64,000 nucleotides of DNA from an uncultured Lentisphaerota bacterium (GCA_903921725.1 CAIXRA010000037.1:33322-97321), one strand, 5' to 3'; shown: positions 41,381 to 52,160, numbered from the stretch's first letter. Notes: a model not told the origin generated them from the letters alone. Numbers and translations: made by a program.

Positions 41381-43933
41381 ATGCATCCCATCACCCCGAT
41401 TTTTTCCGTGTCCGCCCGCACCCTGCGTCTGCTCGTGCTTGCCGCCGCCCTGCTGCCGACGGGAAGCGTGCTGGCCGCCAAGCATTCCCCAAAGAAAAAC
41501 GAAGCCCCGGCACCCGCACCGGCTGCGTCCACGGCCCTGGAAACGACCGCCGAAGGCCAAGCGCTGCGCGATGCCTGGGTGAAGGCGCAGTACCGCCTGT
41601 CTCCGGAGGTCTGCACCACTTATCTGGCGTTCGCCAAGGCGCAGGCTCGGCGGGATCTGGCCGCCGCCGGCAAGACGTTGCCGGACGATTTCTGGGCCTG
41701 GGTGGACGGCGACCCGGTGGTCAGGAGCACGGTGTACGGCGCCAGGCTTTCGCCCGCCAACATCCTGCTCATGCTCCGCTCGCTGGAACTGGACCTGGGG
41801 CAGGACGCCGTCCGCAAGCGCTACACCCAGCTCGCGCTCGCCACGGCCGTGGTGCACGCCAGCAAGCAGGGGCCGCAGGCCGACATCACCCCGCGCGCGC
41901 CGCTCAAGCTGGCGATTCCGCCCTGCCCGCTCAAACCGGTGAACACAAAAGACCCCAACCGCACGCCGGACGTCAACGACCACATCATCAACTTCCTCAA
42001 CGAACATTTCATCGAGGAAGTTCCGCCCAAGCACAAGTGGGCTCCGGAAGCTGCGGAACTGAAGTATGACGACAAGGGTGTCGCCATCCCCGTTCCCGCC
42101 GAAGCGGCTAACCCCGCCGGCGACGGCGCGGCCGTGCAAAAGATCAAGCGCCCCCTCACCGCCGCCGACGTCATGGCGAGCCGGGCGCTGCAACTGGAAT
42201 TCAACGCCTACATGAAGGAACACGGGCAGACGGTGGAGATCAACTGCGGCGACCATGTCATCTACCCCGACCGCCACGACGCAGTCAAGGAGCCGGAGGG
42301 CAAGGAAATCCTGAAGGCGTTTGAGCTCTTCAAGGCCGCGTATGTGGCGAAGGGGATGCTGCCGGCCGCACGCGACCCGGCGCCGTCGCCGGCGGAGGGG
42401 TGCGCCTTCCTCATCCGGAACCATGAAGCCCCGGTGCCCGTTGTTGCGGCGGCGAAGAAGAAAAAACTCCCGCACTGTCCGCTGACCGCGCCGTGGCCGG
42501 TCTTGACCCTGCTCGCCGCCGACGACCAGCCGTTGCGTGAGCGACAGGACATCTGGGAACGTTGGCACAACCGTGGCGAGCTGCACACCTACGGCGAATA
42601 TATCGGCGGCATCGCGCAGCAGTTCAACTTCCAGTCCGCACGCCGACTCTGCCCGTACCCCTTCTCCTACGGCACCTTCCAGATGATGCTTAAGGACGGC
42701 GGCGTGTGCGGCACCATGGCCAACATGGGCGTGCGTACCTACAAGTCCCTCGGCATCCCCGCCAGCACCGCCGGACAGCCCGGGCACTGCGCGCTGATCC
42801 TTTTCGAGCTCAACAACAAGACCGGTGTCTATGAATGCAAGGGCGGCCAGTTCGCCACCGGCGGGCCGGACAAGACCAGCGTGCATGCCCCATGGATCTT
42901 CGGCGACGTCGACGCCCGCCGCATGATGGTCTACCACCAGAGCGTCGCCTGGGGGGTCAACGCCGGACTCCAGTCCTATCTGGATTCCATGCTGGCCTAC
43001 GACCTCTTCCGCCTGCTGCCGGAGGCGGACCGCCGCACGCACGGGCTGGAACTTCTGGAAAGCGGCCTCGCCGCAAACCCCTACAACTTTCAGCTGGCAG
43101 ATGCCGGCCAGGCGGCCGCCGGAACGCCACAGGCGCAGATCCATCTCTGGAAAACGCTGACGGCGGCCCTCGCCGCGACCGGGCCGAAACCGGGCTGCCC
43201 CGCCGACAGCCTGTACAACCAGACGGTCAAGGAAAAAATGTTTGGAAGGCTGGCCAAGCTTCCGGTTCCCGCGGATCCGGCCGCCGTGCGCGAAGTCTTC
43301 GCCTTTCTGCAGGCGGAGAAATGCGGAAATCCGGAGGCGCTGGCCACCTACCAGGCGGCGGCGGAGGGGTTGTCCGCACTCCTGACCCGGACGGCGGCCG
43401 ACTTCAAGGCACACCTCGCCTCGGCGCGCACCGAGGCCGCCTGCGAAAAGATGGAACAGGCTCTCACGGCGACGGCGGCCCGCATCGCCGACCGGAAACA
43501 GAGGACTGCCTGGGCGCTGGCGCTCTGGCAGGAGTTGCCGGGGCGCGAATGCTATTTCGGCCGCAAGAACAAGATCACGCTTGACCGGACGGTTCCCGCG
43601 CTCGCCAAACTGGCCGGCCGGAAGCCGCGTCCGGAAGCCGAACAGACCCAGTCGCTCCTCGACCAGGTCGCCGCCGACCTCAAGAAAAGGGTGGAAGGCG
43701 GGCGCAATCCCAAGGAATGCCTCCAGTTCGCCGGCCAGATTACCGATGCGGCCAACCAAGTCAAGGATGCGGAACAGAAACGCCTGTGGCTGGAGTGCCT
43801 GTCAAAGGCAATTTCCGGGCACGAGGAATACACGCTCCTAAGCGGGAAAAAAAGCAAGACGCAGCGCGACCCCTGCGCCGCCGCCATCCAGCGCCTTACC
43901 GCGCCGGCTCCGGAAAAGGCCGGCAAGGCATAA
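41381..43933 (+). CDS. Large exported protein with transglutaminase-like domain
   Basis: The 850-residue protein has a signal peptide (TLRLLVLAAALLPTGSVLA) and a central transglutaminase/papain-like domain. The core is MMLKDGGVCGTMANMGVRTY with the candidate nucleophile in GGVCG, followed by ASTAGQPGHCALILF with the candidate His and a downstream acidic residue in GVYECKGG. Roughly 400 residues precede the domain and 320 follow; the latter contains repeated Ala/Lys helical segments. Members may act as proteases, amidases or cross-linking enzymes on wall peptides; I cannot say which. I start at MHPITPIF, after CGGAG, not the longer ORF. Confidence 0.75.
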   Translation: MHPITPIFSVSARTLRLLVLAAALLPTGSVLAAKHSPKKNEAPAPAPAASTALETTAEGQALRDAWVKAQYRLSPEVCTTYLAFAKAQARRDLAAAGKTLPDDFWAWVDGDPVVRSTVYGARLSPANILLMLRSLELDLGQDAVRKRYTQLALATAVVHASKQGPQADITPRAPLKLAIPPCPLKPVNTKDPNRTPDVNDHIINFLNEHFIEEVPPKHKWAPEAAELKYDDKGVAIPVPAEAANPAGDGAAVQKIKRPLTAADVMASRALQLEFNAYMKEHGQTVEINCGDHVIYPDRHDAVKEPEGKEILKAFELFKAAYVAKGMLPAARDPAPSPAEGCAFLIRNHEAPVPVVAAAKKKKLPHCPLTAPWPVLTLLAADDQPLRERQDIWERWHNRGELHTYGEYIGGIAQQFNFQSARRLCPYPFSYGTFQMMLKDGGVCGTMANMGVRTYKSLGIPASTAGQPGHCALILFELNNKTGVYECKGGQFATGGPDKTSVHAPWIFGDVDARRMMVYHQSVAWGVNAGLQSYLDSMLAYDLFRLLPEADRRTHGLELLESGLAANPYNFQLADAGQAAAGTPQAQIHLWKTLTAALAATGPKPGCPADSLYNQTVKEKMFGRLAKLPVPADPAAVREVFAFLQAEKCGNPEALATYQAAAEGLSALLTRTAADFKAHLASARTEAACEKMEQALTATAARIADRKQRTAWALALWQELPGRECYFGRKNKITLDRTVPALAKLAGRKPRPEAEQTQSLLDQVAADLKKRVEGGRNPKECLQFAGQITDAANQVKDAEQKRLWLECLSKAISGHEEYTLLSGKKSKTQRDPCAAAIQRLTAPAPEKAGKA

Positions 43934-44190
43934 GCGCGAAACAGTCCGCGCGCCTTCGGACACGGATTGTTGCGCGGACGAGCGGTCGCGGCGTGGTGAG
44001 ACATGAAACGCAGCGGCACGATGTGCCGGATCCCCACGACATGCCGCGCCACCGCCGCATGCGACGGACGGCGTGGATGAACCATGCGAACTTGGAATTC
44101 CGGACAACGGGGCCGCATTGGCCCGTTACATTATGACCCGCGCGGATCCAGGACCGGGTTCGCCCGAAAGGCAGCCGTGTCCCTCCGTCC

Positions 44191-45432
44191 ATGAACATCA
44201 CGCCCCACCGCCCCTACGCCCCGCTTGCCATCCCCGGCTTCCGCTGGTACATGCTGAACCTGATGTCCGCGACGCTGGCAATCCAGATCCAGGGCGTCGT
44301 GGTCGCCTGGCAGGTCTATGAATTCACCCGCGACCCGCTGGCGCTGGGCATCATCGGCCTGGCCGAAGTCGTCCCCTTCATCGGCGCCGCGCTGTTTGCC
44401 GGGCATGTGGCCGACACGGCGAGCCGGAAACGCGTGGTCGTGTGGGCGCAGGGGTGCCTCTTCGCCTGCAGCCTCGCCCTGTTCATCCCCGTGCTGTTTC
44501 CCGCCATGCCGCATCCGGTGGCCCTGCTCTACGGCGTCGTGGCGGCCGGCGGCCTGGCGCGCAGCTTCCTGATGCCCGCCCGCACCGCCCTCGCCTCCGA
44601 ACTGGTTCCGCTTGAACTGTATGCGGGAGCCGTGCGCTGGCGGAGCGCCATGTTCCAGGTGGCCTCGGTTGTCGGCCCAGCGCTGGGCGGGTTGTTGTGG
44701 GCGGCCGGCGGGGCGGTTCTGGCGTATTCGGTGGGAGCCGCGCTCTTCGCCTGCGCGCTGGCCGGCATGGCCGGAGTCCCCGGCACGCCCCCGTCGCGGC
44801 AGACGGCCGGCGAACCGGTCTTGGCGAGCCTGAAAAGCGGCGTCGCCTTCATGTTTTCCGAACGCCTCCTGCTCGGCGCGGCGACGCTCGACATGTTCGC
44901 GGTCCTTTTCGGCGGCGCGGTCGCGCTGCTCCCCGTGTTCAGCGCGGAAATCCTGCATGCGGGCCCGCAGGGGTTGGGCATGCTGCGCGCCGCGCCGGCG
45001 GTCGGCGCGGTGGCCACCTCCCTCATCCTGGCGCACCGTCCGCCGTTCCGGCATGCGGGCCGCGCCCTGTTCGTGGCCGTCGCCACATTCGGCCTGTGCA
45101 TGATCGGGTTCGGCTGCTCCACCTCCTTCCCGCTCTCCTTGGCGCTGCTGGCGCTTTCCGGCGTCGCCGACGAAGTCAGCGTTGTCGTGCGCCAGACCAT
45201 CCTTCAGCTCCGCACGCCCCGGCACATGCTGGGCCGTGTGGCCGCCGTCAACTCCATTTTCATCGGATCGTCCAATGAAATCGGCGCATTCGAGTCGGGC
45301 GTCGCCGCGCGCCTCCTCGGTACCACGCTTTCGGTCGTGGCCGGCGGCGCGGCCACGCTGGTGGTGGTCGGACTTTCCGCCTGGCGCTTCCCCGTCCTGC
45401 GGCGCCTGCGCACAATCGAGCCGGCACCCTGA
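44191..45432 (+). CDS. MFS transporter (EntS/MFS_3-like exporter)
   Basis: The 413-residue protein has 12 predicted membrane helices and the MFS layout: N-terminal FRWYMLNLMSATLAIQIQGVVVAWQVYEFT, the loop-2 motif GHVADTASRKRVVVWAQ, and TM5 GPALGGLLWAAGG. The C-terminal half contains RTPRHMLGRVAAVNSIFIGSSNEIGAFESGVAARLLG, which is typical of the enterobactin-exporter (MFS_3) subfamily. A siderophore or drug could be exported; no biosynthetic genes are near. No strong ribosome site is visible before the ATG. Confidence 0.88.
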   Translation: MNITPHRPYAPLAIPGFRWYMLNLMSATLAIQIQGVVVAWQVYEFTRDPLALGIIGLAEVVPFIGAALFAGHVADTASRKRVVVWAQGCLFACSLALFIPVLFPAMPHPVALLYGVVAAGGLARSFLMPARTALASELVPLELYAGAVRWRSAMFQVASVVGPALGGLLWAAGGAVLAYSVGAALFACALAGMAGVPGTPPSRQTAGEPVLASLKSGVAFMFSERLLLGAATLDMFAVLFGGAVALLPVFSAEILHAGPQGLGMLRAAPAVGAVATSLILAHRPPFRHAGRALFVAVATFGLCMIGFGCSTSFPLSLALLALSGVADEVSVVVRQTILQLRTPRHMLGRVAAVNSIFIGSSNEIGAFESGVAARLLGTTLSVVAGGAATLVVVGLSAWRFPVLRRLRTIEPAP

Positions 45433-45568
45433 CCGGCGCCCAGGGCGGCATTCCCAACAATCTGCCTGTAACCGCCCCCAGACCCCGCGCCACCAATGGG
45501 GTACAACGCAGGAATGTTCCTGCCGGAATCCGTCCGTAACCGAAACCCGAAGAAGGAGCACGCGAACC

Positions 45569-46072
45569 ATGAAGAAACTGATCATCTCCCTGTCCGTCGG
45601 CCTGCTGGCCGTTGGCCTCACCGCCGCCGCCGCCGACACAACCGCCCCGGCCGGCGACAAGCCCGCCGCGCCGCCGAAGCATGAGGGCGGCCGCCCCGGC
45701 ATGAACCGTCCCGACATGGCCAAGGAACTGGGCCTGAACGACGAGCAGAAGACGAAGGTCGAGGCGATCCGCAAGGCCAACGGCGAGGCCATGAAGGCAG
45801 CGCAGAAGGCCGTCCAGGAAGCCCGCGAGAGCAAGGACGAGGCCGCCGTGAAGAAGGCGATGGACGCCGCCAAGGCGCTGCACGAGAAGGTCCAGGCCGA
45901 AATCGACGCCATCCTCACGCCGGAGCAGAAGGCAAAGGCGGCCGAGCTGCGCAAGGCGCGCGAGGCCAAGATGAAGGAACGCGGCGGCAAGCGCGGCGAG
46001 CACAAGGGCGACAAGGGTGGTGAAGGCAAGGGCGAAGACAAGCCCCAGCCCCCGCCGGCCCCCGCCGAATAA
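45569..46072 (+). CDS. Spy/CpxP-like periplasmic protein
   Basis: The 167-residue exported protein (signal peptide KKLIISLSVGLLAVGLTAAAA) is almost entirely helical and charged. MAKELGLNDEQKTKVEAIRK and AEIDAILTPEQKAKAAELRK contain the LT..Q pair characteristic of Spy/CpxP/heavy-metal-resistance proteins, which act as periplasmic chaperones or stress sensors. The C-terminus is a Lys/Gly/Glu-rich tail (GGKRGEHKGDKGGEGKGEDK) ending in Pro/Ala. AGAAGGAG precedes the ATG. A strong terminator follows. Confidence 0.8.
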   Translation: MKKLIISLSVGLLAVGLTAAAADTTAPAGDKPAAPPKHEGGRPGMNRPDMAKELGLNDEQKTKVEAIRKANGEAMKAAQKAVQEARESKDEAAVKKAMDAAKALHEKVQAEIDAILTPEQKAKAAELRKAREAKMKERGGKRGEHKGDKGGEGKGEDKPQPPPAPAE

Positions 46073-46120
46073 CACCGTACGGCATGCGGCGCGGAGCTTT
46101 TCCAGCCGCGCGATTCGTGA

Positions 46121-46156
46121 AGCGGTCGGCCGGCATCGGCCGGCCGCTTTCTTTTT
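46121..46156 (+). terminator. Intrinsic terminator after the Spy-like gene
   Basis: AGCGGTCGGCCG pairs with CGGCCGGCCGCT (12 bp, one G-T) around GCAT and is followed by TTCTTTTT. It lies about 50 bases after the stop. Confidence 0.85.
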
Positions 46157-46223
46157 GCCGGCAAACCCCGCCGCAATCAGCCTTGGGTTAAATGATCAAT
46201 TAAAATAAACATTCAACCGATGC

Positions 46224-46280
46224 TTGACGGCCGGCTTGCCGCACGTTACGTTCATGTCCGGAACCATCATTATGATCCGG
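46224..46280 (+). promoter_or_regulatory. Probable promoter/operator of the tetR-efflux operon
   Basis: TTGACG at 46224-46229 is followed after 17 bases by TACGTT. Downstream a TCCGGA (46257-46262) and a TCCGG (46276-46280) flank ACCATCATTATGA, a possible operator for the TetR protein encoded just after. The -10 is poor. Confidence 0.4.
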
Positions 46281-46293
46281 TACGGAGACGGCC

Positions 46294-46980
46294 ATGGCAT
46301 CTGGTAAAAAGGCGAAACGCAAAGCGGGCGGGACGCGCGGACAGTTGCTCGAGGCGGCTTGCCGCGTCTTCGCGGAGAAGAGCTACCGCGATGCGACCGT
46401 GGCGGACATCTGCCGCCTGGCCGGTGCCAACGTCGCGCTGATCAACTATCATTTCGGCGACAAGGAAACGCTGTATGCGGAAGCCTGGCACCTCGCGTTC
46501 AGCCGTGCGCTGGAAGCGCATCCGGCGGATGGAGGCGTGCTGGCGGACGCGCCGGCCGAGAAGCGGCTGCGCGGCCGCGTGCTGTCTCTGATGCAGCGCA
46601 TCTCCGATCCGGAAAACCAAGAGTTTTCGATCATCCAGCGTGAGATTGCGAGCCCGACCGGCCTGCTGGCGGTTGTGATGCATGAAGCAATTCATCCGAT
46701 CCAATTGGCGTTCGGCAAGCTGATCCGTGAAATGCTGGGGGCCGGGGTGACGGAGGCGGACGTCGAGCTCTGCCGCATGAGCATCATCGCCCAATGCCTG
46801 CATCCGGTGCGGATGAAACGCCGCCATCAGCTGCTTGCGGGAGGAGAAAAACCGCCCTCGCCCATGCTGGATCTCAGCCTGGAGGCGACTGTCGACCACA
46901 TCGTCCGCTTCAGCTTGGCGGGCATCCGGGAAATCCGGGCGGGGCGGCGCCGGAAAAGAACGGGCGCACGGAAGGACTGA
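46294..46980 (+). CDS. TetR-family transcriptional regulator
   Basis: The 228-residue protein has an N-terminal TetR helix-turn-helix (about 14-60: RGQLLEAACRVFAEKSYRDATVADICRLAGANVALINYHFGDKETLY). The C-terminal ligand domain resembles the YbiH/CecR type (REIASPTGLLAVVMHEAIHP). The tail is Arg/Lys-rich. It precedes the HlyD gene by 58 bases and is probably the first gene of the efflux operon, autoregulating it and responding to an exported compound. Confidence 0.9.
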   Translation: MASGKKAKRKAGGTRGQLLEAACRVFAEKSYRDATVADICRLAGANVALINYHFGDKETLYAEAWHLAFSRALEAHPADGGVLADAPAEKRLRGRVLSLMQRISDPENQEFSIIQREIASPTGLLAVVMHEAIHPIQLAFGKLIREMLGAGVTEADVELCRMSIIAQCLHPVRMKRRHQLLAGGEKPPSPMLDLSLEATVDHIVRFSLAGIREIRAGRRRKRTGARKD

Positions 46981-47038
46981 GGCGGATAGCTGCGGGAATT
47001 TGTTTTTTTCAGGATGCTTAGGAAAAAAGGAGCCGGCC

Positions 47039-48424
47039 ATGAAATCGTGGATCATCAAAATCGTCGTCGTCATCATCTGCATCGCGGGTGCCTGTGCCGG
47101 CTGGTGGCACTATTCGGCGCGGCTGCAGACCGCCCCGCCCTCCTACGCCACGGCGCCGGTCACGCGCGGCGACCTGACGGGAACAATCGGGGCGACGGGA
47201 ACTATTGAACCGGAGGAGGTTGTGGATGTCGGAGCGCAGGTGGCCGGACAAGTCATCTCCTTTGGCTGCGACGCGGACGGAAAAACGGTCGACTACGGTT
47301 CCATGGTCAGCGCCGGAACGGTTCTGGCGCGCCTGGACGACGAGGTCTGCCAGGCCGATCTGGCCCAGGCAAACGCACAGCTCCAGCAGGCGGAAGCCCA
47401 GGTGACCAGCGCGACGGCCAACCTGGCCGTGCTGGATGCAAAGCTCACGCAGGCCCGGGCGGACTGGGAGCGCGCCCAAAAAATCGGTCCATCCGACGCC
47501 CTCGCCGCAACCACATACGACAACTACAAGGCCGTTTGCGCGACGGCAAAGGCCAGCGCGGACGCAGGCTCCGCGGCCATCCTACAGGCCAAAGCGCAGG
47601 TCGCCGTGGCAGAGGCGTCCGTGAACCGCGCAAAACGGAATCTCGGGCTCTGCGTCATCAAGTCACCGGTCGACGGTGTCATCATCGACCGCCGGGTGAA
47701 CATTGGGCAGACGGTAAACGGCAGCATGAATGCAGCCAGCCTGTTCCTCATCGCCAAGGATTTGAAGCGGATGGAGATCTGGGTGGCGGTCAACGAGGCG
47801 GACATCGGCGCGCTGAAGCCGGGCCAGCCGGTGACGTTCCAGGTGGACGCGTTCCCCGGTGAACCGTTCAAGGGCGAGGTCGGCAAGGTCCGCCTGAACG
47901 CGACCATGACGCAGAACGTGGTGACCTACACCGTGGAGGTGGTCACGGACAACTCCAGCGGCCGACTGCTCCCGTACCTCACGGCGAACGTGAAGTTCGA
48001 GGTGGATCACCGCGCGGGCGTGCTGACGGTGCCCAACGCGGCGCTGCGCTGGACACCGCCGGCGCAACAGACGGCGAAGGCGGACGGAAAAGCTCAAAAG
48101 ACAGAAGGCAAAAGCCAGAAGACGGACGGCAAAAAGCCGAAGGCGGACGGGGACGCCGCCGCTTCCGTACACGGGCATGCCGGCACGCTGTGGGCGCAGG
48201 ACGGCGCGGGCCTCCGTTCACTGCGCGTCCGCACGGGGCTGAGCGACGGGAGCCTGACGGAAATCTGGGGCGAAGGCGTAAAGGAGGGGCTGGAGGTGGT
48301 CGTGGGCGAGAACCGGGAGAGTGCAGACGCAAAGACCAGCACCGCCACCACCGCCGCCGACGGCACGGTCAATCCGTTTGTTCCCAAAATGCCGCCTCGC
48401 GGCGGCGGTGGACACGCCCATTAA
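47039..48424 (+). CDS. HlyD/MacA-type periplasmic adaptor
   Basis: The 461-residue membrane-fusion protein has one N-terminal membrane helix (IIKIVVVIICIAGACAGWW), then lipoyl and hairpin regions (TGTIEPEEVVDVGAQVAGQV, long coiled coil with QAEAQVTSATANLAVLDAKL) and the beta-barrel part (IKSPVDGVIIDRRVNIGQTVN, LRRMEIWVAVNEADIGALKPG in variant form). An unusual Lys/Gly/Asp insertion of about 30 residues (ADGKAQKTEGKSQKTDGKKP) interrupts the membrane-proximal domain. AAAAAAGGAGCCGGCC precedes the ATG. It links the ABC pump to the outer-membrane channel encoded downstream. Confidence 0.9.
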   Translation: MKSWIIKIVVVIICIAGACAGWWHYSARLQTAPPSYATAPVTRGDLTGTIGATGTIEPEEVVDVGAQVAGQVISFGCDADGKTVDYGSMVSAGTVLARLDDEVCQADLAQANAQLQQAEAQVTSATANLAVLDAKLTQARADWERAQKIGPSDALAATTYDNYKAVCATAKASADAGSAAILQAKAQVAVAEASVNRAKRNLGLCVIKSPVDGVIIDRRVNIGQTVNGSMNAASLFLIAKDLKRMEIWVAVNEADIGALKPGQPVTFQVDAFPGEPFKGEVGKVRLNATMTQNVVTYTVEVVTDNSSGRLLPYLTANVKFEVDHRAGVLTVPNAALRWTPPAQQTAKADGKAQKTEGKSQKTDGKKPKADGDAAASVHGHAGTLWAQDGAGLRSLRVRTGLSDGSLTEIWGEGVKEGLEVVVGENRESADAKTSTATTAADGTVNPFVPKMPPRGGGGHAH

Positions 48425-48503
48425 GGGCGTAGCCAAGAATTCGCAAATTCCGCGTAGCCCCCCCCTTACGGGCGGGGCTGGGATTGAAGCAACAAATTCA
48501 CAC

Positions 48504-49249
<746 letters not shown>

Positions 49250-49253
<4 letters not shown>

Positions 49254-50632
49254 AAAAAACGTCCCGCCTTCTGCGCACCTTCAGGACCGCCGTCAGCTCG
49301 CTCCGGCGCAACGTGATGCGCGCGGTGCTGACGACGCTCGGCATCGTCATCGGCATCGCCGCGGTGATCGCCATGATGGAGATTGGCAGCGGCTCCTCCG
49401 CGGCGATCCAGGCGACCGTCGCCAGCATGGGCGCGAACACCCTGATGATCTTCCCGGGCGCGGCATCCACAAGCGGCATCAGCTTCGGCGGCGGTAGCGG
49501 CATGACGCTCACGCCGCAGGACGCCGACGCCATCCTCGCGGAGTGCCCGGCCGTGCGCGCCGCCGCACCGGTCGTGCGCGTCCGCGCTCAAATTGTCTGC
49601 GGAAGCCGCAACTGGGTGCCGCAGAGCATCTACGGAACGACGACGCAGTTTCTCGACGTGCGCGACTGGAAGACGCTGGCGGAGGGCGAACCGTTTACCG
49701 AGCGCGATGTCCGCAACGGCAGCAAGGTCTGCCTGATCGGGAAAACTCTGTCGCGTGAGCTGTTCCAGGGCGAATCCCCGGTCGGCCGGGAACTGCGCGT
49801 AAAGAACGTCACCTTCCGCGTCGTCGGCGTGCTGGCGCCCAAGGGTGCCAACATGATGGGGATGGACCAGGACGACATCCTGCTCGCGCCGTGGACGACC
49901 ATCAAGTACCGCGTCTCCGGCCAATCCTCCACGACCAGCAACCAGAGCGCGGCGGGTTCCGCCAGCTCCTCCATGAACACGTTGAACAACCTCTATCCGT
50001 CCTCCACGGTCACGCTGTACCCAGAACGTTCCGCGGTGCAGGCCGCGAATTCGCCGATGCCCGTGCGCTTCACGAACGTGGACCAGGTCCTGGTCGCGGC
50101 CAACGGTGGAGAGGAAATCCCGGCGGCCATCCGGCAGATGACCTCGCTGCTGCGGGAACGCCACCGGCTGGAAACGGCGGAGCCGGACGACTTCACCATC
50201 CGCGACATGACGGAGATGACCAAGGTTCTCTCCTCCACCACCGGCCTGATGACCAAGCTGCTGCTGTGCGTGGCGCTGATCTCGCTCATCGTCGGCGGTG
50301 TCGGCATCATGAACATCATGCTGGTGTCCGTGACCGAGCGCACGCACGAGATCGGCCTGCGCATGGCGGTCGGCGCGCGGAGCCGCGACATCCTGCGGCA
50401 GTTCCTCACCGAGGCAATCCTGCTGTGCCTGATCGGCGGCGTCCTTGGCATCCTGCTGGGCCGCGGCTGCTCCTGGCTCGTCCGCACCCTGCTGCACTGG
50501 CCGACGGCGATTTCCATCGGGGCCATCGTCGCGGCCGTCGTCGTTTCGGCCGGAGTCGGCATCATCTTCGGCTTTTATCCGGCCTGGAAGGCCTCGCGCA
50601 TGGATCCGATTGAGGCGCTGCGGTACGAATAA
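49250..50632 (+). CDS. MacB-type ABC transporter permease (FtsX fold)
   Basis: The 460-residue permease has an N-terminal helix (MRAVLTTLGIVIGIAAVIAMMEIG), a large periplasmic domain (about 60-320) and three C-terminal helices (LLCVALISLIVGGVGIMNIMLVSVTERTHEIGLRMAVGARSRDI, ILLCLIGGVLGILLG, VSAGVGIIFGFYPAWKASRMDPIEALRYE). These are hallmark MacB/FtsX motifs. The start is a TTG overlapping the ATPase stop, supported by CACGGAGGTGCGGC. It exports a substrate such as a macrolide, peptide or lipid through the adaptor and channel. Confidence 0.93.
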
Positions 50633-50693
50633 GCGGTTTTTTGATTGATCGATTCCAAGGTTTCAATTTCATGGCGGGCTTGACGAAGAGGTG

Positions 50694-52160
50694 ATGGACT
50701 TCATGAAAACGCTGCATGACAATCTCCGTGGCACACGCACGGCCAGCCGGGTTTCGCTGCTGGCCGCCGTTCTGCTCGCCGCCGCCGGCTGCATGACCGT
50801 CGGACCGGACTACAGGACACCGGGCACCATCCTGCCCGCCGGCTGGAACGGTGCGGGCGCGCCGGGTGCGGCCAGCGTGCCAACCGCGCAGGCGGCGGAG
50901 ATTGCGGCGTGGTGGAAAACGTTCAAGGATCCGGAGCTGGACTCGCTGGTCGCCCGCGCTTTTGCGGCAAACTTGGATCTGAAGCAAGCCGAGTCGCGCA
51001 TCCGCCAGGCCCGCGCCCAGTACGGCGTGGTCGATGCCGGCCTCTGGCCGTCCGTCAACGCCGGCGGCGGCTACAGCCACTCGCGTTCCGGCGGCCAGGG
51101 CAAGGCGGCCAACGTCTACAGGGCGGGGCTTGACGCTTCTTGGGAGCTGGACTTCTTTGGCGGCGCGCGCCGTGCTTCCGAGGCGGCGGAGGCCGACATC
51201 ACCGCCAGCGTGGAGGGGCGCCGCGACCTGCTGGTCACGCTCTCCGCCGAAGTCGCGGTCGACTATCTCTCCCTGCGCGGACTCCGGCAGCAGATCACCG
51301 TCGCAAGGGAAAACCTGGGCATGCAGGAGAAAAGCGCGGAGATTGCGCGCAAGCGGTTTACGGGTGGATTCAACAGCCGGCTCGACGTCGTCAACGCCGA
51401 GGCGCAGGTCGCGTCCACGCGATCGCAGATTCCCGTGCTTGAGGCGCAGGCGCGGCAGTCGGCCTACGCGCTGGCACTGTTGCTGGCACTGGAGCCGTCC
51501 GCTTTGGACGCGGAGCTGGCGAAGGAAACGCCGATTCCCGCCGCACCGCCGGAAGTGCCGGCCGGCCTGCCGTCCGACCTGCTGACGCGCCGGCCGGACA
51601 TCCGCCAGGCCGAGGCCCAGCTCCACGCCGCCACCGCGCGCATCGGCGAGGCAAAGTCCGCCCTTTTCCCGAAGATTACGCTGACCGGTTCCGCCGGCGT
51701 CTCCAACAACAAGCTGCCGTCGCTCGTGAGCTGGGACCGCCGCAACTATTCCATCGGGCCGTCCGTGACCTGGCCGCTGCTCGACTTCGGCCGGGTCCGT
51801 TCCGGAATCAAGGTGCAGGACGAGCTGGCGCAGCAGGCGGTTCTCGCCTACAGGAAAGCCGTGCTGACCGCGCTGAACGACGTGGAGTCCGCGCTCGTCG
51901 CCTATGTGAACGAACAGCTGCACCGGCAGGCGCTTGCCGAAGCCGTCGCCGCCAACCGCCAGGCGGTGGATTTGTCCTCCCGGCTCTATGCCGCGGGGCA
52001 GGTTGAATTCATCAACGTGATCGCCGCGCAGCAATCCCTTCTCTCCGCGCAGAACGCGCTGATCCAGAGCGACCGCAGCATCGCCACGGATCTTGTCGCC
52101 ATCTACAAGGCGCTCGGCGGCGGCTGGGATCCGAAGGGCGCCGCGGCGGGAAATGAATAA
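50694..52160 (+). CDS. Outer-membrane efflux lipoprotein (TolC/NodT-like)
   Basis: The 488-residue lipoprotein has a signal peptide with lipobox LAAAGC, then the characteristic MTVGPDYRTP.....W start and two outer-membrane-efflux repeats (WWKTFKDPELDSLVARAFAANLDLKQAESRIRQARAQYG, SWELDFFGGARR, LTRRPDIRQAEAQL, WPLLDFGRVRSGI). It forms the outer-membrane trimer of the TetR-HlyD-ABC-permease operon. I use the ATG at 50694 after GAAGAGGTG; 50703 is possible. The 61-base gap from the permease supports cotranscription. Confidence 0.93.
   Translation: MDFMKTLHDNLRGTRTASRVSLLAAVLLAAAGCMTVGPDYRTPGTILPAGWNGAGAPGAASVPTAQAAEIAAWWKTFKDPELDSLVARAFAANLDLKQAESRIRQARAQYGVVDAGLWPSVNAGGGYSHSRSGGQGKAANVYRAGLDASWELDFFGGARRASEAAEADITASVEGRRDLLVTLSAEVAVDYLSLRGLRQQITVARENLGMQEKSAEIARKRFTGGFNSRLDVVNAEAQVASTRSQIPVLEAQARQSAYALALLLALEPSALDAELAKETPIPAAPPEVPAGLPSDLLTRRPDIRQAEAQLHAATARIGEAKSALFPKITLTGSAGVSNNKLPSLVSWDRRNYSIGPSVTWPLLDFGRVRSGIKVQDELAQQAVLAYRKAVLTALNDVESALVAYVNEQLHRQALAEAVAANRQAVDLSSRLYAAGQVEFINVIAAQQSLLSAQNALIQSDRSIATDLVAIYKALGGGWDPKGAAAGNE

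Noticed and set aside
41045-43759. 904-residue minus-strand ORF
   Set aside because: Antisense of the transglutaminase-like gene, which has a signal peptide and catalytic motifs.
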